DNA from: DATGFK01 sp040007395 | Lineage (GTDB): Bacteria; Chloroflexota; Anaerolineae; Aggregatilineales; UBA2796 | Direction: 5' to 3' | Assembly (NCBI GenBank): GCA_040007395.1 | Contig: JBDTVG010000205.1 | Coordinates: 1-10,147, forward strand | DNA: 10,147 bases | Notes under the pieces: model-generated | What the model was told of the DNA's origin: nothing | Databases searched by the model: none | The model's input: the letters and a program-made list of their open reading frames with translations, nothing else | Shown: piece by piece, positions 6,725-10,147 of the stretch | Layout: the number at the start of each line of letters is the position of its first letter | Position numbering within the stretch: position 1 is the first letter of the stretch | Made by a program: the position numbers and the translations under genes

Positions 6725-7375
6725 ATGATAGAGCGCTCGAATGAGCAGTGGGTCGAAGATCTGACTGCTGACCCAGTACAACGTGACCCCGCTATCGAGG
6801 ATCTGCGTGAGCGGTTGCAACGTGGTATTTACTATTACCTCAGTCGCGAACGCAGCGATCTAACGGATCTTGCGTCTGAGGAGATCGTCCAAATGGCTGA
6901 GGACTTTGCACAAGACGCGACTTTGCGCGTGATGTCGAATCTTGACTCATTCCGGGGCGACAGCCGCTTTATCACATGGGCTACCAAAATCGCTGTGCGG
7001 GTCGCTATTAGCGAAATGCGGCGGGCACGTTATAAGGATTTTAGTCTGGACGCGCTAACGGAAAACGGTGATCTTAAAGCCGAAACTTCGACGGCGATCA
7101 CCAGTACCCCAACCGAACGCCCTGAGTCGGCAATGGAAAAACAGGACGTATTACAGAAGATCCGTCAGGCGTTTGCGGATGCGCTGACCAGTCGCCAACG
7201 GGCTGCCCTCGAAGCCGTCGTGATCGAAGGCGTGCCGATGGATGTCGTGGCTGACCGTATGGGAACGAACCGTAATGCGCTCTATAAGTTGATCCACGAT
7301 GCACGGCGTAAGCTACGGACTTATCTGGAAGATCAGGGGCTATCGCCAGATTACATCATGGATTTGTTTGAGTAA
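6725..7375 (+). CDS. ECF-like sigma-70 family RNA polymerase sigma factor (thiol-stress cassette)
   Basis: This 216-residue protein should direct RNA polymerase to a dedicated regulon. The ATG at 6725 has AAAGG six bases upstream; a TTG two codons earlier is less likely. Residues about 25-108 are region 2, including FRGDSRFITWATKIAVRVAI and a basic stretch EMRRARYKD for -10 recognition. A polar linker (110-140, rich in Thr, Glu and Pro) follows. Region 4 is about 148-202: LTSRQRAALEAV, then a helix-turn-helix, MDVVADRMGTNRNALYKLI, and a basic end ARRKLRTYL. There is no region 1.1 or 3, as in ECF factors. It is slightly longer than typical ECF factors because of its N-terminal lead and C-terminal tail. 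The next gene encodes a zinc-motif protein that I infer is its anti-sigma factor, and trxB follows, recalling SigR/RsrA. Confidence 0.87.
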   Translation: MIERSNEQWVEDLTADPVQRDPAIEDLRERLQRGIYYYLSRERSDLTDLASEEIVQMAEDFAQDATLRVMSNLDSFRGDSRFITWATKIAVRVAISEMRRARYKDFSLDALTENGDLKAETSTAITSTPTERPESAMEKQDVLQKIRQAFADALTSRQRAALEAVVIEGVPMDVVADRMGTNRNALYKLIHDARRKLRTYLEDQGLSPDYIMDLFE

Positions 7376-7473
7376 TAGAATCAGTGCATTATAGATGCTT
7401 GCTCAAAAACTTCTCATCTGCCTTAGTAAGAAGCGGCAGAGTACGTATGTCTAATCAACAGGAATATTGAGCC

Positions 7474-7743
7474 ATGATGAATAAAACAAAACCCGATCAA
7501 CCAACTGATGATCCACGCATTGTACGCCTCTTGCAGGGTATCTTGGCGTTGCATGAAGCCGAAGTGGACTGCGAGACTTGTACCGAACAGATCGATTGTT
7601 TAGCCGAGTTAGTAGCCGTTGGCTACGAGCCGAGTAAGCTGCTGCCAGCCGTTCAGGCTCATCTGGACTGCTGTAGCGACTGTCGGGAAGAATATGAAGC
7701 ACTCGTTTGTATTTTGCGGGCGCAACAGTCAGGTAAATGTTAA
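7474..7743 (+). CDS. Small zinc-binding protein, probable redox-sensing anti-sigma factor (ZAS/zf-HC2 type)
   Basis: This 89-residue soluble protein has no membrane segment and eight cysteines (33, 36, 42, 66, 67, 70, 79, 89). His63-x3-Cys67-x2-Cys70 matches the ZAS motif of zinc anti-sigma factors. Cys36 lies 27 residues before the histidine, close to the spacing of the fourth zinc ligand in RsrA. In that family, oxidation to a disulfide releases zinc and frees the sigma factor; applying this here is inference. AGGA at 7460-7463 precedes two consecutive ATGs (7474, 7477), so either may start it. It lies 98 bases after the sigma factor gene and its stop region overlaps or abuts trxB. The extra CETC motif and the C-terminal cysteine are more than zinc binding needs and could form additional disulfides. 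Confidence 0.75.
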   Translation: MMNKTKPDQPTDDPRIVRLLQGILALHEAEVDCETCTEQIDCLAELVAVGYEPSKLLPAVQAHLDCCSDCREEYEALVCILRAQQSGKC

Positions 7744-7757
7744 GTCACGAGGATACT

Positions 7758-8729
7758 ATGCCAAACGCTGTACAAAAAGAAAAAGTAGTCATTATCGGTT
7801 CTGGTCCTGCCGGATTAACCGCCGCGCTATATACCGCCCGCGCCAACCTGTCGCCAGTGGTCATCGCTGGCCCACAGTTCGGCGGACAGGTCTCGCTGAC
7901 TCACGAGATCGAGAACTACCCCGGCTTCCCCGGTGGCACAGGGCCTGAACTGGTGGAAACGATGAAAATGCAAGCCGAGAAGTTCGGCGCACGCATCGAC
8001 ATGGACGTGGTGATGAGCGTCGATCTGACGCATGGCGCGCCCTTCACCATCAATACTGTGAACACCCAGTACATCGTCGAAGCCTTAATCGTCACGTCTG
8101 GCGCTTCACCGCGTCTGCTGAATATCCCCGGCGAAGTTGAGTACACGGGACGTGGGGTTAGCTATTGCGGGACGTGCGATGCGTTCTTCTTTAGAGGTAA
8201 GAAAGTTGTGGTTGTCGGCGGTGGTGACAGCGCCATCAAGGAATCTCTGTTCCTGACGAAGTTTGCTAACAGCGTTGAGATTATCCATCGGCGTGACAGT
8301 CTGCGGGCGGAATCGGCGTTGCAGGAACGTGCCCGCGCCAACGACAAGATCCATTTCACTTGGAACACCGTCGTCGATGAGATCAAGGGTGAAGGCAAAG
8401 TTAAGCATGTCATGCTGCGTAATCTTGTGACAGGTGAAACTCAGGATTACCCGACGGATGGTGTGTTTGTTTTCGTCGGTCACGATCCGAACAATTCACT
8501 GTTCGACGGGCAGTTGACGATGGATGAACACGGTTACGTGATCACCGACAAGATGATGCGTACCAACATTGAGGGAGTCTTCGCCGCTGGCGAGATTCAA
8601 GACTCGCTGTGGAAGCAAGTCGCTACCTCGGTGGGGCAAGGCTGCGCGGCAGCGATGGCGACTGAGCAGTGGCTCTCCGCACAGGAAAGCAGTATCCCAG
8701 TCGTCCCAGAAATCAAAGCGGCTCTGTAA
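7758..8729 (+). CDS. trxB: Thioredoxin-disulfide reductase
   Basis: This flavoenzyme passes electrons from NADPH through FAD and a disulfide to thioredoxin in the cytoplasm. It has 323 residues, the usual size. The FAD-binding motif is GSGPAG (14-19) and the redox-active site is C137-G-T-C140-D141. The NADPH domain follows with GGGDSA (154-159) and the phosphate-binding HRRDSLRA. The C-terminal FAD motif reads VFAAGEIQD, with Glu where many homologues have AGD. The start at 7758 has GAGGA four bases upstream. An in-frame ATG at 7737 would overlap the preceding gene by seven bases and cannot be excluded. Its place after a sigma/anti-sigma pair suggests it is a direct output of that pair. No thioredoxin gene follows in this window. 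Confidence 0.93.
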   Translation: MPNAVQKEKVVIIGSGPAGLTAALYTARANLSPVVIAGPQFGGQVSLTHEIENYPGFPGGTGPELVETMKMQAEKFGARIDMDVVMSVDLTHGAPFTINTVNTQYIVEALIVTSGASPRLLNIPGEVEYTGRGVSYCGTCDAFFFRGKKVVVVGGGDSAIKESLFLTKFANSVEIIHRRDSLRAESALQERARANDKIHFTWNTVVDEIKGEGKVKHVMLRNLVTGETQDYPTDGVFVFVGHDPNNSLFDGQLTMDEHGYVITDKMMRTNIEGVFAAGEIQDSLWKQVATSVGQGCAAAMATEQWLSAQESSIPVVPEIKAAL

Positions 8730-8753
8730 CCTGTCAGAGTAGGTCAACTATTC

Positions 8754-8799
8754 ACAGCACTCCCGTTATAACACTGGAAGTGCTGTTTAGTTTTAATTT
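8754..8799 (+). terminator. Rho-independent terminator after trxB
   Basis: ACAGCACT (8754-8761) pairs exactly with AGTGCTGT (8779-8786). After one mismatch, two more G-C pairs extend the stem inward. The run TTTAGTTTTAATTT follows directly. It lies 24 bases after the trxB stop and closes the sigma factor-trxB cassette. Confidence 0.75.
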
Positions 8800-8821
8800 A
8801 CGTCGTTCAGCGGTAATTTTG

Positions 8822-8849
8822 TTGGCAGTTCTGGCCTTGCCATGATAAG
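8822..8849 (+). promoter_or_regulatory. Tentative promoter for the second sigma factor gene
   Basis: TTGGCA (8822-8827) followed 16 bases later by GATAAG (8844-8849) resembles a weak sigma-70-type promoter. It sits just after the trxB terminator and about 45 bases before the next start codon, where a promoter is expected. An autoregulated ECF-type promoter is equally possible, and I could not identify one. Confidence 0.25.
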
Positions 8850-8891
8850 CTTGGACTTACGTTATGAAAGCCGTCTCCCAACACATTGACA

Positions 8892-9434
8892 ATGAACGAT
8901 CAGACCTTAATTGATAAAATAAGGCACCGCGATCAAGAGGCAATGGTGGCGTTACACGAAAGTTACGCCACTTTGATCTATAGTATCGTTTACCGTGTCC
9001 TGAAAGATAGTGTCAGTACGGAAGAAGCCGTACAAGATGCCTTTATGAAGGTGTGGCAAAACGCGATACAATTTGACGCACAACGCGGGCCATTGGTGGC
9101 TTGGTTAATTGGCATAGCAAGAAATGTTGCTATCGATAAGTTGCGTCAACGCGGACGACAGGTTATTGTTGCCGAAGATCATGCAACCGATGATCCCGAT
9201 AGTCGGAGTCTGGTTGATATGCCAACCGATTGGCGAGACCAAGAACGGGCGAACAGCTTACGGTTTGCAGTACTAAGCCTACCTGCTGAACAGCGCCAAG
9301 TGATCGAACTGAGTTACTATGGTGGGATGAGCCAATCCGAGATCGCGGAACAATTGGCCCTGCCACTAGGTACTGTAAAAACACGAATGCGCCTCGGAAT
9401 GCAAAAGCTGCGCGATGCGTGGCTTAAGGAATAG
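8892..9434 (+). CDS. ECF RNA polymerase sigma factor (SigK/RpoE-like)
   Basis: This 180-residue sigma factor has the standard two-domain ECF layout. Region 2 spans about 10-88, with VSTEEAVQDAFMKVWQNA (2.1-2.2, core binding) and LVAWLIGIARNVAIDKLRQR (2.3-2.4, -10 recognition). An acidic linker (about 93-118) leads to region 4 (about 122-177), with SLPAEQRQVIELSYYGGMS and the helix-turn-helix SEIAEQLALPLGTVKTRM for -35 recognition. I chose the ATG at 8892; a TTG two codons upstream is also in frame. Neither has a clear Shine-Dalgarno sequence, so initiation may be weak or leaderless. It precedes an RskA-type anti-sigma gene by 76 bases, the usual arrangement for SigK-like pairs, so it is probably held at the membrane until a signal arrives. 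The signal and regulon cannot be read from the sequence. Confidence 0.92.
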   Translation: MNDQTLIDKIRHRDQEAMVALHESYATLIYSIVYRVLKDSVSTEEAVQDAFMKVWQNAIQFDAQRGPLVAWLIGIARNVAIDKLRQRGRQVIVAEDHATDDPDSRSLVDMPTDWRDQERANSLRFAVLSLPAEQRQVIELSYYGGMSQSEIAEQLALPLGTVKTRMRLGMQKLRDAWLKE

Positions 9435-9510
9435 TATAGATCCAGTAAGGCCAGCCACAGCGTATTAATGGTAAACATCGAACATTCATTGCCATAATTG
9501 GCGGCATACC

Positions 9511-10147
9511 ATGACAGACCTACCGAAAATGGACGATTCTACGCTATTTGATCTACTTCCAGCCTATGCGCTTGATGCTCTCTCTGAAGAAGAACGCAAA
9601 CAAGTTGAGGCGTTTCTGGCTGGCTCCGAGGCAGCACGGGCTGAGCTACGCACCTATGAAGCGATGCTGACCGGGTTCGCAACACTTGTCCCTGCCCAGC
9701 AGGTTCCGGCGTACCTAACCGATGACTTCCGAAAAAGACTGGCAGCTTCGACACCTCCCGCTTCCTCCACAACGAGTTTTCTATCTATTAGCCGACGACC
9801 TTGGATCTTGGCGATTGCGGCGGTCTTTATTGTGGCAATCGTTGGCGTTGCCTTGTATGGCACACGGGATCAGCGCGAGATTGCCAGTATTCTGTCGGAC
9901 AGCGCAGCCCAGCGGGTCGAATTGGAAGCACAGCCCGGCACAACAGGTAAAGTAACCTTGGTGATGCGGTCCAACAGCACCAGAGCTGTATTGGTCGCTG
10001 AACAAGTGTCAGTCTTACCCGATGAAAAACAATATCAACTCTGGATGATCAGGAATACGGACCGCGATAGCGCCGAAGTGTTCAGTATTGATCAACCGCA
10101 TGAAGAACTGTTGGTTTCGCTGCCCGACCCCGCTAGTGAATATGAGG
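9511..10147 (+). CDS. Membrane-anchored anti-sigma factor, RskA type (3' end cut by window)
   Basis: The first 212 residues are present and the gene runs off the window. Residues 10-60 form a helical anti-sigma domain, with LFDLLPAYALDALSEEERK typical of RskA and zf-HC2-like anti-sigma factors. The usual cysteine pair is replaced by SEAARAEL and no HxxxCxxC is present, so zinc binding looks lost. A Pro/Ser/Thr-rich linker precedes one transmembrane helix (about 98-117, PWILAIAAVFIVAIVGVAL). Outside it begins the RskA domain, with TTGKVTLVMRSNS and LPDEKQYQLWMI, a common core of this family. The ATG at 9511 is the only ATG after an in-frame TAA at 9472; its ribosome-binding site is weak. It should bind the sigma factor encoded just upstream in the cytoplasm and release it on regulated proteolysis; this is inferred from the family. 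Confidence 0.88.
   Translation, partial: MTDLPKMDDSTLFDLLPAYALDALSEEERKQVEAFLAGSEAARAELRTYEAMLTGFATLVPAQQVPAYLTDDFRKRLAASTPPASSTTSFLSISRRPWILAIAAVFIVAIVGVALYGTRDQREIASILSDSAAQRVELEAQPGTTGKVTLVMRSNSTRAVLVAEQVSVLPDEKQYQLWMIRNTDRDSAEVFSIDQPHEELLVSLPDPASEYE

Noticed and set aside
7417..7440. Hairpin TCTGCC/GGCAGA between the sigma factor and the zinc-motif gene
   Set aside because: Only six pairs with a 12-base loop and no T-run; too weak to call a terminator or riboswitch.
7737..7757. Upstream in-frame ATG for trxB
   Set aside because: It would add seven residues before the usual N-terminus and overlap the previous gene. The ATG at 7758 has the better GAGGA, though its spacing is short.
9539..10005. 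Several - and + strand frames over the anti-sigma gene
   Set aside because: They are shadows of the RskA-type gene, which is open from 9511 to the window end and has clear domain features.

Overview
All confidently called genes lie on the + strand. The window looks like bacterial chromosome of moderate GC. The gene styles suggest a Chloroflexota-like bacterium: RbsA/RbsC-type ABC cassettes, an ECF sigma factor paired with a small cysteine-rich protein and TrxB, and an RskA-type anti-sigma factor. That lineage is an inference from gene style only; there is no rRNA or other marker.

Region A (1-5885) is an ABC importer operon of the ribose/nucleoside class. It holds the C-terminal part of one BPD_transp_2 permease (cut by the window start), a secreted substrate-binding protein, a two-domain ATPase, and an 828-residue protein. 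The last fuses a complete second permease to a complete metal-dependent amidohydrolase of the AtzA/cytosine-deaminase superfamily (COG0402-like). The layout implies uptake of a small N-heterocyclic or amide-bearing solute and its hydrolysis at the inner membrane face. I regard this fusion as the most interesting item here.

Region B (5886-6724) is about 840 bases with no convincing intact gene. It contains a perfect 15-bp hairpin (likely the operon terminator), a possible broken small membrane-protein gene on the - strand, and an AT-rich promoter zone with two perfect palindromes before the first sigma factor gene.

Region C (6725-8800) is a compact cassette: an ECF-like sigma factor, an 89-residue protein with an H-x3-C-x2-C zinc anti-sigma motif and eight cysteines, and thioredoxin reductase, closed by a hairpin terminator. 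By analogy with the SigR/RsrA/TrxBA circuit of Streptomyces, this looks like a self-contained thiol-stress regulatory unit.

Region D (8801-10147) is a second, independent sigma/anti-sigma pair: an ECF sigma factor and a membrane-anchored RskA-type anti-sigma factor whose N-terminal domain lacks the zinc ligands. It runs off the window end. No tRNA, rRNA, CRISPR array, insertion sequence or replication origin was seen.
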